Shown here one piece after another: positions 9,311 to 18,928 of a stretch of 64,000 bases of DNA. The notes beneath the pieces were generated by a model. It searched no databases. It saw only the letters and a list, made by a program, of their open reading frames with translations, and was not told the origin of the DNA. The number at the start of each line of letters is the position of its first letter. The first letter of the stretch is position 1. The stretch is from the NCBI GenBank assembly GCA_947305245.1, contig CAMZDG010000006.1:1-64000 (forward strand), in the 5' to 3' direction. The DNA comes from an uncultured Lachnospiraceae bacterium (lineage in GTDB: Bacteria; Bacillota; Clostridia; Lachnospirales; Lachnospiraceae). The translations under genes and the position numbers were made by a program.

Positions 9311-9850
9311 TTATTTCGCGAACGGCATGTTGAACAGGGTTAACAGTTCGCGTGCCTCTTCATCGGTCTTTGCCGTGGTAACGAAGATGATGTCCATGCC
9401 ACGGGTCTTGTCAATCTTATCGTACTCGATCTCAGGGAAGATGAACTGCTCCTTGATGCCAAGTGCATAGTTTCCTCTGCCATCGAATCCGTTAGGATTA
9501 ATACCTCTGAAGTCACGTACTCGAGGTAATGCAAGGTTTACGAGGCGATCCAAAAACTCATACATCTTATCGCCGCGAAGGGTGGTCTTACAACCAATTG
9601 CCATACCCTCACGAATCTTGAAGTTTGCGATGGATTTCTTAGCCTTGGTGAGAACTGCCTTCTGACCGGTGATCTGCTCCATGTCATGAACTGCATTCTC
9701 AAGTGCCTTAGCGTTGTCCTTTGCTTCGCCAACGCCCATATTTACAACGATCTTGTCAAGCTTGGGAACTTCCATTATGTTCTTATAACCGAACTTCTTG
9801 GTCATTGCAGCAACAATCTCGTCCTTGTAAAAATCTTTCAGTCTTGCCAC
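9311..9850 (-). CDS. rplE: 50S ribosomal protein L5
   Basis: 5S rRNA-binding protein of the central protuberance (179 aa). The track ORF runs upstream into rplX in another frame. The real start is a GTG (GTGGCAAGACTG) preceded by AAGGAGG, giving [17 protein letters not shown]. Internal signatures are [16 protein letters not shown] and [12 protein letters not shown](F)IFPE; the end is [10 protein letters not shown]. Confidence 0.95.
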   Translation of the reverse strand: MARLKDFYKDEIVAAMTKKFGYKNIMEVPKLDKIVVNMGVGEAKDNAKALENAVHDMEQITGQKAVLTKAKKSIANFKIREGMAIGCKTTLRGDKMYEFLDRLVNLALPRVRDFRGINPNGFDGRGNYALGIKEQFIFPEIEYDKIDKTRGMDIIFVTTAKTDEEARELLTLFNMPFAK

Positions 9851-9873
9851 TTTATTTTCCTCCTTCCCATCGA

Positions 9874-10185
9874 TTAGTCGATCACTTCGCCAGTCTTCTT
9901 GGCAAAGCGAACCTTCTTGTCGCCGTCCATCTTGAAGCCAACTCTGGTGGGCTGACCCTTGACAACGAGCATTACGTTGGAAATATCGAGCGGAGCTTCC
10001 TTCTGGATGATTCCGCCATCGGGATTTGCCTGAGAGGGCTTGCAATGCTTGGTTACCTTGTTAATACCCTCAACCAGGATCTTGTGATTCTTCACGTCGA
10101 CGGAGAGAACCTTGCCCTCTGCGCCTGCATCTTTACCGGCGATGACTCTAACGGTCTCACCTTTTCTAATCTTCAACGAAGCCAT
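9874..10185 (-). CDS. rplX: 50S ribosomal protein L24
   Basis: Assembly-initiator protein of the 50S (103 aa) with an N-terminal KOW motif ([20 protein letters not shown]). [20 protein letters not shown] and the C-terminal [14 protein letters not shown] match the family. There is an AGGAGGTAA ribosome binding site and 23 bases to rplE. Confidence 0.97.
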   Translation of the reverse strand: MASLKIRKGETVRVIAGKDAGAEGKVLSVDVKNHKILVEGINKVTKHCKPSQANPDGGIIQKEAPLDISNVMLVVKGQPTRVGFKMDGDKKVRFAKKTGEVID

Positions 10186-10197
10186 GTGGTTACCTCC

Positions 10198-10566
10198 TTA
10201 CAGTACTTCGGGAGCCAGAGAAACGATCTTCATAAACTGTTTCTCACGAAGCTCTCTTGCAACGGGTCCAAAGATACGAGTTCCTCTGGGGGTCTTGTCA
10301 TCCTTGATGATCACTGCTGCATTCTCGTCAAACTTAATGTAGGAACCGTCCTTACGGCGAGCGCCCTTAACGGTACGAACCACAACAGCCTTCACTACGT
10401 CACCCTTCTTTACAACGCCGCCTGGTGTTGCATCTTTAACGGAAGCAACGATGATGTCACCAATCGCCGCATATCTTCTTGTAGATCCGCCCATAACACG
10501 GATGCAAAGCAGTTCCTTCGCGCCGGTGTTATCAGCAACCTTCAGTCTAGTTTCCTGCTGAACCAT
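10198..10566 (-). CDS. rplN: 50S ribosomal protein L14
   Basis: A 122-residue beta-barrel 50S protein at the intersubunit face (bridges B5/B8). [24 protein letters not shown] and the family end [15 protein letters not shown] identify it. There are 12 bases between its stop and the rplX start. Confidence 0.98.
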   Translation of the reverse strand: MVQQETRLKVADNTGAKELLCIRVMGGSTRRYAAIGDIIVASVKDATPGGVVKKGDVVKAVVVRTVKGARRKDGSYIKFDENAAVIIKDDKTPRGTRIFGPVARELREKQFMKIVSLAPEVL

Positions 10567-10581
10567 GATTCTTCCTCCTAA

Positions 10582-10839
10582 TTATTTCACTTTCTCTACG
10601 ATCTCGACAAGTCTCCATCTCTTATCCTTGGACAGAGGTCTCGTCTCCATTACCTTAACGGTGTCGCCGATGCTGCACTCGTTGTTCTCGTCATGAGCCT
10701 TCAGCTTATAGGTCTCCTTTACGATCTTCTTGTAGAGGGGATGAGCTACGTGCTCCTCGATCGCAACAACGATCGTCTTATCCATCTTATTGCTAACGAC
10801 CTTACCGATACGGGTCTTTCTTAAATTTCTCTCTTCCAC
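10582..10839 (-). CDS. rpsQ: 30S ribosomal protein S17
   Basis: An 85-residue OB-fold 16S rRNA binding protein. [28 protein letters not shown] is diagnostic, as is the [23 protein letters not shown] segment. It stands in normal order between rpmC and rplN. Confidence 0.98.
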   Translation of the reverse strand: MEERNLRKTRIGKVVSNKMDKTIVVAIEEHVAHPLYKKIVKETYKLKAHDENNECSIGDTVKVMETRPLSKDKRWRLVEIVEKVK

Positions 10840-10853
10840 GGCTGATCTCCTTT

Positions 10854-11057
10854 CTACGCGTTAGCCTTCTGGTTCATAACGGTCTGGATGCGGGCGATGT
10901 TCTTGCGAACCTCCTTGATCCTAGCCGTGTTGTCCAGCTGGTTCGTAGCGTTCTGGAATCTCAAATTGAAAAGTTCCTTCTTTGCAGATACCAGCTCAGC
11001 TGCAAGCTCTGCAGCATTCTTACTCTGTAACTCTTCTAAGTATTTATTAGTTTTCAT
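10854..11057 (-). CDS. rpmC: 50S ribosomal protein L29
   Basis: A 67-residue helical hairpin protein near the peptide exit tunnel. The start is set at [14 protein letters not shown]; the longer track ORF reads through the rplP 3' end. [22 protein letters not shown] and the [11 protein letters not shown](Q)T segment are typical. It overlaps the rplP stop by 11 bases, implying coupled translation. Confidence 0.96.
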   Translation of the reverse strand: MKTNKYLEELQSKNAAELAAELVSAKKELFNLRFQNATNQLDNTARIKEVRKNIARIQTVMNQKANA

Positions 11058-11484
11058 TTGACGCACCGCCTTCCAGATCTGCCTTAGCGACGATCTTACA
11101 CTTGCAGGGAAGCTTATGCATTGCCAGACGAAGTGCCTCACGAGCGGACTCCTCAGGAACTCCGCCGATCTCGAACATGATACGGCCGGGCTTTACAACT
11201 GCTACCCAATACTCCAAAGTACCTTTACCGGAACCCATACGAGTTTCAGCAGGCTTTGCCGTTACGGGCTTATCCGGGAAAATTTTGATCCAAACCTTAC
11301 CAACACGCTTGGTGTATCTGGTAAGTGCAATACGGGCTGCCTCGATCTGATTGGACTTGATCCAACAGGGCTCAGTAGCTACCAAACCGAACTCTCCATA
11401 AGTCAGAGTGTTACCTCTGGAAGCTTTGCCGGCCATGGAGCCACGGAACTGCTTACGACGCTTTACTCTTTTCGGCATTAACAT
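11047..11484 (-). CDS. rplP: 50S ribosomal protein L16
   Basis: Helps form the A-site tRNA corridor of the 50S (145 aa). The core shows [18 protein letters not shown]-like sequence ([17 protein letters not shown]), [21 protein letters not shown] and [13 protein letters not shown]. The first ATG ([15 protein letters not shown]) is kept because GGGAG is 12 bases from it and 18 from the second Met. The 3' end overlaps rpmC. Confidence 0.96.
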   Translation of the reverse strand: MLMPKRVKRRKQFRGSMAGKASRGNTLTYGEFGLVATEPCWIKSNQIEAARIALTRYTKRVGKVWIKIFPDKPVTAKPAETRMGSGKGTLEYWVAVVKPGRIMFEIGGVPEESAREALRLAMHKLPCKCKIVAKADLEGGASNEN

Positions 11485-11486
11485 AA

Positions 11487-12146
11487 TTATTTATCGCTCC
11501 CTTCCGTCGGCTCTCCTTTTGTAGGAAGAATCTCGCCTTTATAAATCCAAACCTTAACACCGACCTTACCATAAGTGGTATCAGCCTCAGCGAAGCCATA
11601 GTCGATGTCTGCTCTGAGAGTCTGCAGGGGAATGGTTCCCTCACTGTAGAACTCACTTCTTGCGATGTCTGCACCGCCAAGACGTCCCGCGCAAGCTGCC
11701 TTGATACCAAGGGCGCCAGCCTTCATGGTGCTGGCCATGCACTTCTTAACGGCACGTCTGTAGGATACGCGGTTCTCAAGCTGCTGAGCAATGTTCTCTG
11801 CAACCAGCTGCGCATCTCTGTCAGGTCTCTTGATCTCCTTGATGTCAACCTGTACCTTCTTGCCGGTCATCTTTGCCAGCTCGGTCTTGGTTGCCTCGAT
11901 GTCTGCGCCGCCGCGTCCAATGATCAGGCCGGGCTTTGCGGAGTAGATCACTACCTTTACTCTGTCGGACGTTCTCTCGATCTCAATCTTTGCAACGCCC
12001 GTGTTCTTCAGCTTTGCCTTCAGGTGCTTTCTGATCTTGTAGTCCTCTGCAAGATAATCAGCAAACTCAGACTCAGCATACCATCTGGAATCCCAATCTT
12101 TAATAACACCGACTCTTAAGCCGTGAGGATTAACTTTCTGTCCCAT
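11487..12146 (-). CDS. rpsC: 30S ribosomal protein S3
   Basis: Head protein at the mRNA entry tunnel (219 aa). [20 protein letters not shown] is the standard start. The KH domain carries [17 protein letters not shown], and the C-terminal domain has [14 protein letters not shown] and [16 protein letters not shown]. It is separated from rplP by two bases. Confidence 0.98.
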   Translation of the reverse strand: MGQKVNPHGLRVGVIKDWDSRWYAESEFADYLAEDYKIRKHLKAKLKNTGVAKIEIERTSDRVKVVIYSAKPGLIIGRGGADIEATKTELAKMTGKKVQVDIKEIKRPDRDAQLVAENIAQQLENRVSYRRAVKKCMASTMKAGALGIKAACAGRLGGADIARSEFYSEGTIPLQTLRADIDYGFAEADTTYGKVGVKVWIYKGEILPTKGEPTEGSDK

Positions 12147-12166
12147 TGATTTCTTTGCTCCTTTCC

Positions 12167-12556
12167 CTACTTCTTCTCATCCAGTACAACAGTGATGTGG
12201 CTCATGCGCTTCTCGATGCGATAAGCTCTACCCTGTGCACGGGGTCTAACGCGCTTCATTGTAGGTCCTTTGTTTGCATAGCACTCTGCAACGTACAGGT
12301 TCTCAGCCTTCATGCCGCTGTTGTTCTCAGCGTTAGCGATTGCAGACTGCAGGAGCTTCTTTACAAGGCTGGAAGCATATCTGGGATTGTACTCCAGAAT
12401 TGCAAGCGCCGTCTGTACGTCCTTTCCTCTGATCGCATCCAGTACGAAGCATGCCTTCGTTACGGATACTCTTGCGTAAGACAGCTTTGCTGAAGGTCTC
12501 GTGTCCTTCTGAGCATTACGCTCTCTCTTGATTTGGGATCTATGTCCTTTAGCCAT
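12167..12556 (-). CDS. rplV: 50S ribosomal protein L22
   Basis: Lines the nascent peptide tunnel (129 aa). Family segments are [28 protein letters not shown] and [27 protein letters not shown], the latter containing the tunnel hairpin. An N-terminal basic extension ([22 protein letters not shown]) is as in other Lachnospiraceae-like L22 proteins. Confidence 0.97.
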   Translation of the reverse strand: MAKGHRSQIKRERNAQKDTRPSAKLSYARVSVTKACFVLDAIRGKDVQTALAILEYNPRYASSLVKKLLQSAIANAENNSGMKAENLYVAECYANKGPTMKRVRPRAQGRAYRIEKRMSHITVVLDEKK

Positions 12557-12605
12557 AGATTTTGTCCTCCTTTTCTAATAGAACGCATCCGGTACGGCAT
12601 CTTGG

Positions 12606-12639
12606 CCGCAGCCGGACGGGTCAGCTTGCTGACCTGCGG
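12606..12639 (-). other. stem-loop in the rpsS-rplV spacer
   Basis: GGTCAGC-TT-GCTGACC forms a tight hairpin, flanked by CCGCA and TGCGG, in a 123-base GC-rich gap between rpsS and rplV where most neighbours are 12-25 bases apart. Further partial pairing (CGCAT at both edges) suggests one compact structured spacer. Function unknown. Confidence 0.4.
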
Positions 12640-12679
12640 TTGCCCTCTCCGGGCAGCCATGCGTTGTTTACTGATAATC

Positions 12680-12961
12680 TTACTTTACCTTGGTCTTCTT
12701 CTCGTCCTTGCCGTGACCTCTGAAGGTTCTGGTAGCAACGAACTCGCCAAGCTTGTGACCAACCATGTCCTCGGTAACGTATACCGGAACGTGCTTTCTG
12801 CCATCATGAACGGCAATCGTATGTCCTACAAAGGAAGGGAAAATTGTAGAACGACGGGACCAGGTCTTGATAACCTGCTTCTGTCCGGATGCGTTCAGGG
12901 CATCTACTTTCTTCAACAGACTAGCGTCTGCGAAAGGTCCTTTTTTCAGTGATCTTGCCAT
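12680..12961 (-). CDS. rpsS: 30S ribosomal protein S19
   Basis: Head protein of the 30S (93 aa) contacting S13 and the A-site finger. [20 protein letters not shown] and [24 protein letters not shown] are diagnostic, and it ends [22 protein letters not shown]. It lies between rplB and rplV in canonical order. Confidence 0.98.
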   Translation of the reverse strand: MARSLKKGPFADASLLKKVDALNASGQKQVIKTWSRRSTIFPSFVGHTIAVHDGRKHVPVYVTEDMVGHKLGEFVATRTFRGHGKDEKKTKVK

Positions 12962-12979
12962 CGTCTTTTTCCTCCTCTA

Positions 12980-13822
12980 TTATTTGATTGCCCGACCGTC
13001 ACGTCTTCTTACGATCAGCTTGTTGGAAGCCTTCTTAGCCTTTCTGGTCTTCAGGCCGAGAGCGGGCTTGCCCCAAGGAGTGGAAGGACCGGGACGACCG
13101 ATACCGGTCTTACCCTCACCACCACCATGAGGATGGTCGTTGGGGTTCATCACGGAACCGCGTACGGTGGGACGGATGCCCATGTGACGCTTACGTCCTG
13201 CCTTACCAATGTTGATCAGGTTGTGATCAATATTTCCAACAATGCCTACGGTTGCGCGGCAAACAAGGGGAACCATTCTCATCTCACCGGAGGGGAGACG
13301 AAGGGTGGCATACTTGCCTTCCTTAGCGATCAGCTGAGCGCTGTTGCCGGCTGCGCGAACCATCTGGCCGCCCTTGCCGGGATAGAGCTCAATGTTGTGT
13401 ACCTGAGTACCTACGGGGATCTCGGACAGAGGCAGGCAGTTGCCAATTCTAACCTCGGCCTGGGGTCCGTTCATCACCTTCATGCCGTCGGTCAGGCCCT
13501 GAGGAGCGATGATGTAGGACTTCGTGCCGTCTGCGTAGCAGATCAGCGCGATGTTTGCGGATCTGTTGGGATCGTACTCGATACCCATTACGATGGCAGG
13601 GATGCCATCCTTATTTCTCTTGAAATCTACGATTCTGTACTGTCTTCTGATGCCGCCGCCCTGATGACGAACGGTGATCTTACCCTGATTGTTACGTCCG
13701 GAATTCTTCTTCAGAGATACGGTAAGGCTCTTCTCAGGAGCTTTCTTCGTGATCTCGGAGAAGTCAGAACCGGTCATCTGTCTTCTAGAGGGTGTATAAG
13801 GTTTGTAAGTCTTAATACCCAT
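12980..13822 (-). CDS. rplB: 50S ribosomal protein L2
   Basis: Essential peptidyl-transferase-region protein (280 aa). [17 protein letters not shown] at the start, RVVDFKR-type [14 protein letters not shown], and the C-terminal [19 protein letters not shown], which includes the conserved His of the active-site region (HPHGGG), are all present. 72 bases separate it from rplW. Confidence 0.98.
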   Translation of the reverse strand: MGIKTYKPYTPSRRQMTGSDFSEITKKAPEKSLTVSLKKNSGRNNQGKITVRHQGGGIRRQYRIVDFKRNKDGIPAIVMGIEYDPNRSANIALICYADGTKSYIIAPQGLTDGMKVMNGPQAEVRIGNCLPLSEIPVGTQVHNIELYPGKGGQMVRAAGNSAQLIAKEGKYATLRLPSGEMRMVPLVCRATVGIVGNIDHNLINIGKAGRKRHMGIRPTVRGSVMNPNDHPHGGGEGKTGIGRPGPSTPWGKPALGLKTRKAKKASNKLIVRRRDGRAIK

Positions 13823-13894
13823 TGTTCTATCTCCTTTTCTGATTGATTCTTTGCGCAGCGCTCATGCGCCGCATACTTTAATCTGAAACGCTCC

Positions 13895-14194
13895 TTACAG
13901 ACCAGCGTAGATCTCAATGTCCTTGCTGTCAGCGGTAAGCTTTACAATGGCCTTCTTGGTCTTTGCGGTCTTACCAAATACCATGCCGCGTCTCTTCGTC
14001 TTGCCATCACAGTTCATGGTGTTAACCTTTTCTACCTTAACGCCATCGAACATCTTCTCTACGGCTTCCTTGATCTGAGACTTGTTTGCCTCAGGGTTTA
14101 CCAGGAAGGTATACTTCTTCTCGGCAGTGTCTGCCATGCTCTTCTCGGTGATCACGGGCTTCAGGATCACGTCATAATACTTAATGTCAGCCAT
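13895..14194 (-). CDS. rplW: 50S ribosomal protein L23
   Basis: Tunnel-exit protein (99 aa) that docks signal recognition particle and trigger factor. [16 protein letters not shown] and [22 protein letters not shown] are the conserved segments. Its start overlaps the rplD stop by one base (TAATG). Confidence 0.97.
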   Translation of the reverse strand: MADIKYYDVILKPVITEKSMADTAEKKYTFLVNPEANKSQIKEAVEKMFDGVKVEKVNTMNCDGKTKRRGMVFGKTAKTKKAIVKLTADSKDIEIYAGL

Positions 14195-14814
14195 TATGCA
14201 TATACCTCCTCAATCTTACTAACGGCATCCTTGGTCAGAACCAGGGTCTTTGCCTTGAGTATGTCATATACGTTGATCGCATTCACCTGCGCGGTATTTA
14301 CTTCTGCAACGTTCTTTGCGGACATTACCACGTTCTGATCATTCTCTGCGAGAACTACCAGGCCGCTCTCAACCTTCAGGTTCTTCATTACGTTTACGAA
14401 ATTCTTGGTCTTGATCTCATCGAACTTCAGCTCGTCAAGAACGATCAGATTGCCGCCTGCTACCTTGTCGGACAGAACGGACTTCAGGGCTGCCTGCTTC
14501 TCTTTCTTGTTCATCTTGAAGCTGTAGTCTCTGGGAACGGGAGCGAATACAACTCCGCCGCCCTTCCACTGAGGAGCACGGATGGATCCCTGTCTTGCAT
14601 GACCGGTTCCCTTCTGTCTCCAAGGCTTTCTTCCGCCTCCGGATACCTCAGCGCGGGTCTTAGCCTTCTGGGTTCCCTGACGATTATTTGCAAGCTGCTG
14701 TACAACTGCCATGTGTACCAAGTGCTCATTCACCGCTACACCAAATACGGCATCGTTTAATTCGATTGTACCAACTTCCTTGCCTTCCATATTATATACA
14801 GATACGTTTGCCAT
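14194..14814 (-). CDS. rplD: 50S ribosomal protein L4
   Basis: 50S protein with a long loop reaching the exit tunnel (206 aa). In E. coli and probably Bacillus it also represses the S10 operon. [20 protein letters not shown], the loop segment [19 protein letters not shown] and the [15 protein letters not shown] region are typical. This makes the structured S10 leader upstream of rpsJ a candidate L4 target, which is inference. Confidence 0.97.
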   Translation of the reverse strand: MANVSVYNMEGKEVGTIELNDAVFGVAVNEHLVHMAVVQQLANNRQGTQKAKTRAEVSGGGRKPWRQKGTGHARQGSIRAPQWKGGGVVFAPVPRDYSFKMNKKEKQAALKSVLSDKVAGGNLIVLDELKFDEIKTKNFVNVMKNLKVESGLVVLAENDQNVVMSAKNVAEVNTAQVNAINVYDILKAKTLVLTKDAVSKIEEVYA

Positions 14815-14840
14815 CTGATTGGTCCTCCTTTCTCCTTAAA

Positions 14841-15509
14841 CTAGCACTCAACCTTAACGGTCTCTTTGATGGTTACCAGAGCCTTCTTGGGTCCGGGTAC
14901 TGCACCCTTCACCAGCAGAAGATTCTTGTCAGCGTCTACTCTTACTACCTCGAGGTTCTGAACGGTCACCTTTACGTTACCCATGTGACCAGGCATTCCC
15001 TTGCCCTTGAATACGCGGCTGGGGCTGGAACATGCACCGTTGGAACCCTGATGACGATGGAACTTGGAACCGTGCTTCATGGGTCCTCTGTGCTGACCAA
15101 GTCTCTTGATCGCACCCTGGAATCCCTTACCTTTGCTGATCGCAGTTGCGTCGATCTTGTCGCCTGCTGCAAAGATGTCAGCCTTGATCTCATCGCCAAG
15201 CTTATAATCGGAAGCGTTCTCAAACTTGAACTCGCGAACGTATCTCTTGGAGCTTACGCCGGCCTTCTTGAAGTGACCTGCCTCAGCCTTGTTCACGCCG
15301 TGAGCATGAATGAGCGTTCCCTCTTCGCTGTACTTGTTCTTCTTGTCAACGAAGCCAACCTGTACTGCGCTGTAGCCGTCGTTCTCAACGGTCTTAACCT
15401 GCGTTACTGCGCAAGGGCCAGCCTGAAGAACAGTTACGGGAACCAGAACGCCGTCCTCGTTAAAGATCTGGGTCATGCCGATCTTAGTTGCTAAAATTGC
15501 TTTCTTCAT
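14841..15509 (-). CDS. rplC: 50S ribosomal protein L3
   Basis: Early 50S assembly protein near the peptidyl transferase centre (222 aa). The start is set at [16 protein letters not shown], with GGAGG 11 bases upstream; the six extra residues in the track overlap the ribosome binding site. [27 protein letters not shown] and [19 protein letters not shown] are canonical. The 132-base spacer to rpsJ has a small CGGAC/GTCCG hairpin only. Confidence 0.97.
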   Translation of the reverse strand: MKKAILATKIGMTQIFNEDGVLVPVTVLQAGPCAVTQVKTVENDGYSAVQVGFVDKKNKYSEEGTLIHAHGVNKAEAGHFKKAGVSSKRYVREFKFENASDYKLGDEIKADIFAAGDKIDATAISKGKGFQGAIKRLGQHRGPMKHGSKFHRHQGSNGACSSPSRVFKGKGMPGHMGNVKVTVQNLEVVRVDADKNLLLVKGAVPGPKKALVTIKETVKVEC

Positions 15510-15641
15510 GTTTTGTTTTACCTCCATTGTTTCATCTACATAGTGGACCGGATCATCGTCCGTTCATACGTCTAAGTAGAGGTTTCATAGTTTCCTTCCG
15601 TTGCACTTTTTACTACTTAATAACAGAAATTGCTGTTCCTA

Positions 15642-15959
15642 TTATCTGGTCTTCATCTTAATGTCAATGTAAACGCCGGCAGGCATTTCCAGTCTCTGCA
15701 GTGCATCGATCGTCTTCTGGTTGGGAGCGATGATGTCGATCAGTCTCTTGTGGGTACGCTGCTCGAACTGCTCTCTGGAGTCCTTGTACTTGTGTACGGC
15801 TCTAAGGATGGTAACCACTTCCTTCTTCGTGGGAAGAGGCACGGGGCCGCTGACCTGGGAGCCCGTCTTCCTTACCGTTTCGATGATCTTCTTTGCAGAT
15901 GCATCCACCTGCTGATGCTCGTAAGCCTTCAGGGTAATTCTCATTACTTGACTTGCCAT
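15642..15959 (-). CDS. rpsJ: 30S ribosomal protein S10
   Basis: Head protein of the 30S and, as NusE, partner of NusB in antitermination (105 aa). The start is [19 protein letters not shown], preceded by AAGGAGGAG; the track ORF adds 31 leader-encoded residues. The family core [39 protein letters not shown] is intact. First gene of the S10 operon. Confidence 0.97.
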   Translation of the reverse strand: MASQVMRITLKAYEHQQVDASAKKIIETVRKTGSQVSGPVPLPTKKEVVTILRAVHKYKDSREQFEQRTHKRLIDIIAPNQKTIDALQRLEMPAGVYIDIKMKTR

Positions 15960-16243
15960 AAAAAAAGTCTCCTCCTTTTCGCACTTTTGATTTCGAAAGT
16001 ACGACAAGTGGCGACTGTACACCCTCCCGTGTGTGTCCTGAACCATCTGCAACGTATGTCCGGCTCATTCCCTTACACGTCGTTTCTGCCCCGGGGGCAG
16101 ACATTGTAGAACTTCAGCAAAAGTTCCTTTGGTACACAGTGACTTGTCGTCAGTTTCCTAACTTGACATTCGCTCCACGGAAAACCCGTATTCCGTCACC
16201 GAAACACGGCAACCTCACGCTTCACAGCTATCATGCCACAGCG
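15960..16243 (-). ncRNA. structured 5' leader of the S10 operon
   Basis: About 285 bases separate the predicted transcription start from rpsJ. Hairpins seen on the minus strand are ACGGAA/TTCCGT (16177-16196), the strong TCTGCCCC/GGGGCAGA (16085-16101) and GTACTTT/AAAGTGC (15981-16002, just before the ribosome binding site). A long-range match pairs 16142-16150 (ACGACAAGT) with 16001-16009 (ACTTGTCGT), closing a domain that holds the central hairpin. S10 leaders in E. coli are controlled by L4. That role here is inference. Confidence 0.55.
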
Positions 16244-16249
16244 TTATTT

Positions 16250-16278
16250 AGTATAAATGACAAAGGAGATTTGTGCAA
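16250..16278 (-). promoter_or_regulatory. probable sigma-A promoter of the S10 operon
   Basis: On the minus strand TTGCAC (-35, weak) and TATACT (-10, good) are separated by 17 bases. The position, after the terminator of the upstream gene and about 285 bases before rpsJ, fits the main promoter of the ribosomal run. The -35 overlaps an inverted repeat (16265-16299). Confidence 0.55.
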
Positions 16279-16299
16279 GTACGAATTTCACAAATCTCC
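16265..16299. repeat. 11-bp inverted repeat overlapping the S10 promoter -35
   Basis: GGAGATTTGTG and CACAAATCTCC are perfect arms with a 13-base loop. The arm contains part of the -35 element. It may be a second terminator stem for the upstream gene or an operator. The following bases (TTTGTCATTT) make only a weak U-tract. Confidence 0.5.
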
Positions 16300-16302
16300 A
16301 AG

Positions 16303-16328
16303 AAAAATTGTATTTTTTTAAATACAAT
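16303..16328 (-). terminator. rho-independent terminator of the gene at 16346
   Basis: ATTGTATTT pairs with AAATACAAT and is followed on the minus strand by TTTTC. It begins about 18 bases after the stop codon of the 16346-17125 gene and separates it from the S10 operon. Confidence 0.6.
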
Positions 16329-16345
16329 CCGAAATATTTTGTTTT

Positions 16346-17125
16346 TTAGTCGAAATTCTCATATTTCATCTCGCCGTAAGTATATCTCACCGTGGCTCTA
16401 AGATCATTTTCGGTGCAGTCCTCGGGCGTCGCAAGGTAATGATCACATCGCCAGGAGAACGTCATATTCATGCCATTCATCGTAAAGAGGTCTTCCAGCT
16501 TCTCGATCGAGATATTCTCTTCCTTACTATAATAGGTAATGGTAATGCAAAGTGGATGACGATAAACCAAGTCTTTGTCATTTTTCCATCGATAAATGTA
16601 ATAACCAAACGTATCCGGCGTCAGGTAAGACGGTAACGTCTGGAGGTCTTCCGGCTCTCCCTTCCCCTCGAGTTCCGTAAACCCGATTCTGTTTTCTCCC
16701 CAAGGAGAGAGCGATATCTCTATGGTGCCCTTGCGAAACAGTCCCCTTTGGTCGATCTGCTTTTTCACCTCATCCACGATCGCCTCATAGAGTGCCCTGG
16801 AATAGTATGTGGTAGATACCACCTTGCTGCTGGCATGAAGACTTACGTCGACCTCGGCATAATAATCCTTTTCGTGCGACGTAAATTCAAATAAGTAGGT
16901 CCCCCTGTTCGCAGGGTCATTCTCAACCTTCCAGATCGCATACTCGCCTTCCGTCAAGCCATACGCCTCCATGGTCTGTTGAAAGGCCAGCCGTGCCTCA
17001 TCGTCCCTTCTTTCTTGCTCCTGTTCTCTGATCTTCGGAAAGATCAGCACAAACAGAATGAACATGAGAAAAAGGATCACAATGGCCCATCCGATGCATC
17101 CAATGGCGCTGTTTTTCTTTTCCAT
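16346..17125 (-). CDS. membrane-anchored protein of unknown function
   Basis: I do not recognise this 259-residue protein. A short basic N-terminus (MEKKNSAIG) leads into one strong hydrophobic helix at about residues 8-30 (IGWAIVILFLMFILFVLIF), then a charged linker (REQEQERRDDEA). The rest is a hydrophilic domain with regular beta-strand-like patterns (GTYLFEFTSHEKDYYAEVDVSL), probably outside the membrane. No cleavage site or lipobox is visible, so it is likely a signal-anchor protein. It starts 44 bases after the putP stop and may be co-transcribed with it. A terminator follows. Confidence 0.7.
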   Translation of the reverse strand: MEKKNSAIGCIGWAIVILFLMFILFVLIFPKIREQEQERRDDEARLAFQQTMEAYGLTEGEYAIWKVENDPANRGTYLFEFTSHEKDYYAEVDVSLHASSKVVSTTYYSRALYEAIVDEVKKQIDQRGLFRKGTIEISLSPWGENRIGFTELEGKGEPEDLQTLPSYLTPDTFGYYIYRWKNDKDLVYRHPLCITITYYSKEENISIEKLEDLFTMNGMNMTFSWRCDHYLATPEDCTENDLRATVRYTYGEMKYENFD

Positions 17126-17169
17126 GTCAATCCTCCTGATCCATTGATGCCTGCCGAGTTGTTACTTAA

Positions 17170-18693
17170 TCACTCCGTCTCCTGCCCTGCCTTGTCGAAA
17201 AGTGCGGTGATCTCATTGGAGGGCTCTACGTCCCACTTGGATACCAGGATTGCCGCGATCATGCTGGCGATGAAACCGGGAATGATCTCATACAGGCCGG
17301 TAGGACCAGACAGGAATACGTACCAAAGTGCATCCACCACGAATCCGGTCACGATACCGGCGATGGCGCCCTTATAAGTGAATCTCTTCCAATATAATGA
17401 CAACAGGATGGCAGGACCAAAGGCTGCGCCGAAGGCCGCCCACGCGCACTCAACGAGGGCCATGATGCCCTTACAGCTCGGGCTCATTGCGATGAACAGT
17501 GCGATGACGGAAATGATGCCTACCACAATTCTGCCCGCCCAAAGCATTTCCTTATCGGAAGCATCCTTGCGAAATACGGGCTTATATACGTCAGACGCAA
17601 AGGCGGAGGAGGATGCGAGCAGCTGGGAATCTGCGGTACTCATGGATGCAGCGAGGATCGCGGAAAGCATAACGCCTGCAAGCAGTGCCGGGAAGATCTG
17701 GCGAACGATGGTAATGAACACAAGCTGCTGGCTGCCCTGCTCAAGATAAGCGCCGAGGAACTGATGGCCTGCAAGACCAACGATGGACGCCATGGCAAGG
17801 ATCAGACCCGTCCAGCAAATGCCGATGACGCGGGACTTTTTCATTTCCGCCTCAGACTTTACGGACATGTAGCGCACGAGAATGTGAGGCATGCCCATGT
17901 AGCCAAGGCCCCAGCCGAGACCGCTTAAAATATCGGAAAGGCTCTTCCAGTCAAACTTACCGCTCGATAACAGATTATAATAGTTCGGATCCGTCGAAAC
18001 CTGCGCCAGCGGAGCAAAATCAGATGCCTGCATCGCGAAGTTCACGATCAGCGGCGTTGCCATCAAAGCCGTGAGCATCAGCATGCCCTGGAAAAAGTCC
18101 GTCCAGCAAACGGCGTTAAATCCGCCAAGGAAGGTATAGAGCAGAATGATCACTGCGGCGCAGATCATGTAGAAGGTCGCATTCATTGTAATGCCACCCA
18201 CCTCGCGCACGCCAAATACCGTCGTAAACAGGTTGCCGCAGGCCACAAGACTGGATGCCGCATAGACGCAATACGCCACGATGAAAATGATCGCGCAGAT
18301 GATCTGCAACACGGAACTCTTCGAAAGAAAACGCTTCGTCAAAAACTGCGGGATCGTAATGGCATCGCCTGCAGCGATGGAATAACGGCGAAGCTTCGGT
18401 GCAACGAAGATCCATGCACAGATTGTTCCGATGAGAAGTCCCACGGAGATCCAAACCTGTCCCATTCCCCAAAGATAAATGGAACCGGGAAGGCCCATCA
18501 GCACCCATGCGCTCATGTCGGAAGCGCCTGCGGACAGAGCCGCAACCCAACCGTTCATCTTTCTTCCGCCAAGGAAATACTCCTTGTCACCGCCCTGCAG
18601 CTTGCTTCCCTTAACGAAGAAATACACGCCGACGCCGAGGACGATCACCAAGTAACAGACAAATGCAACTACCTCAAGAATACTACCACCCAT
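17170..18693 (-). CDS. putP: sodium/proline symporter
   Basis: A 507-residue sodium:solute symporter, SSS family, with about 13 hydrophobic helices. It is recognised as PutP from YFLGGRKMNGWVAALSAGASDMSAWVLMGLPG near the N-terminus, NAVCWTDFFQG in the middle and STADSQLLASSSAFASDVYKP in the sodium-site region. It imports proline for nutrition or osmoprotection. No proline catabolic gene (putA) is adjacent. The start MGGSILEVVAF follows a purine-rich GGAGAGAGGGG stretch. The upstream 235 bases to the divergent methyltransferase are AT-rich; I see no strong promoter. Confidence 0.93.
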   Translation of the reverse strand: MGGSILEVVAFVCYLVIVLGVGVYFFVKGSKLQGGDKEYFLGGRKMNGWVAALSAGASDMSAWVLMGLPGSIYLWGMGQVWISVGLLIGTICAWIFVAPKLRRYSIAAGDAITIPQFLTKRFLSKSSVLQIICAIIFIVAYCVYAASSLVACGNLFTTVFGVREVGGITMNATFYMICAAVIILLYTFLGGFNAVCWTDFFQGMLMLTALMATPLIVNFAMQASDFAPLAQVSTDPNYYNLLSSGKFDWKSLSDILSGLGWGLGYMGMPHILVRYMSVKSEAEMKKSRVIGICWTGLILAMASIVGLAGHQFLGAYLEQGSQQLVFITIVRQIFPALLAGVMLSAILAASMSTADSQLLASSSAFASDVYKPVFRKDASDKEMLWAGRIVVGIISVIALFIAMSPSCKGIMALVECAWAAFGAAFGPAILLSLYWKRFTYKGAIAGIVTGFVVDALWYVFLSGPTGLYEIIPGFIASMIAAILVSKWDVEPSNEITALFDKAGQETE

Positions 18694-18928
18694 TTCTTTT
18701 CCCCTCTCTCCTTTTTCGGTCTTAGGAAACGCCTTTTACTTTATTAAATTAACGCATTCCAACACTAAAATAATAAATGGAAACCGCGAAAAAAGCAATG
18801 GATTTTTCTAAAAAAGCATGGGATTTGCGGAAAATCTGTGATACACTAGGATCGAGCGGCGGGAATCGCTCCCGCGCCTTAGTAAGATCAGAAGGCCGAA
18901 AGATGAGAAAGATAAAGGAGCAATACAT

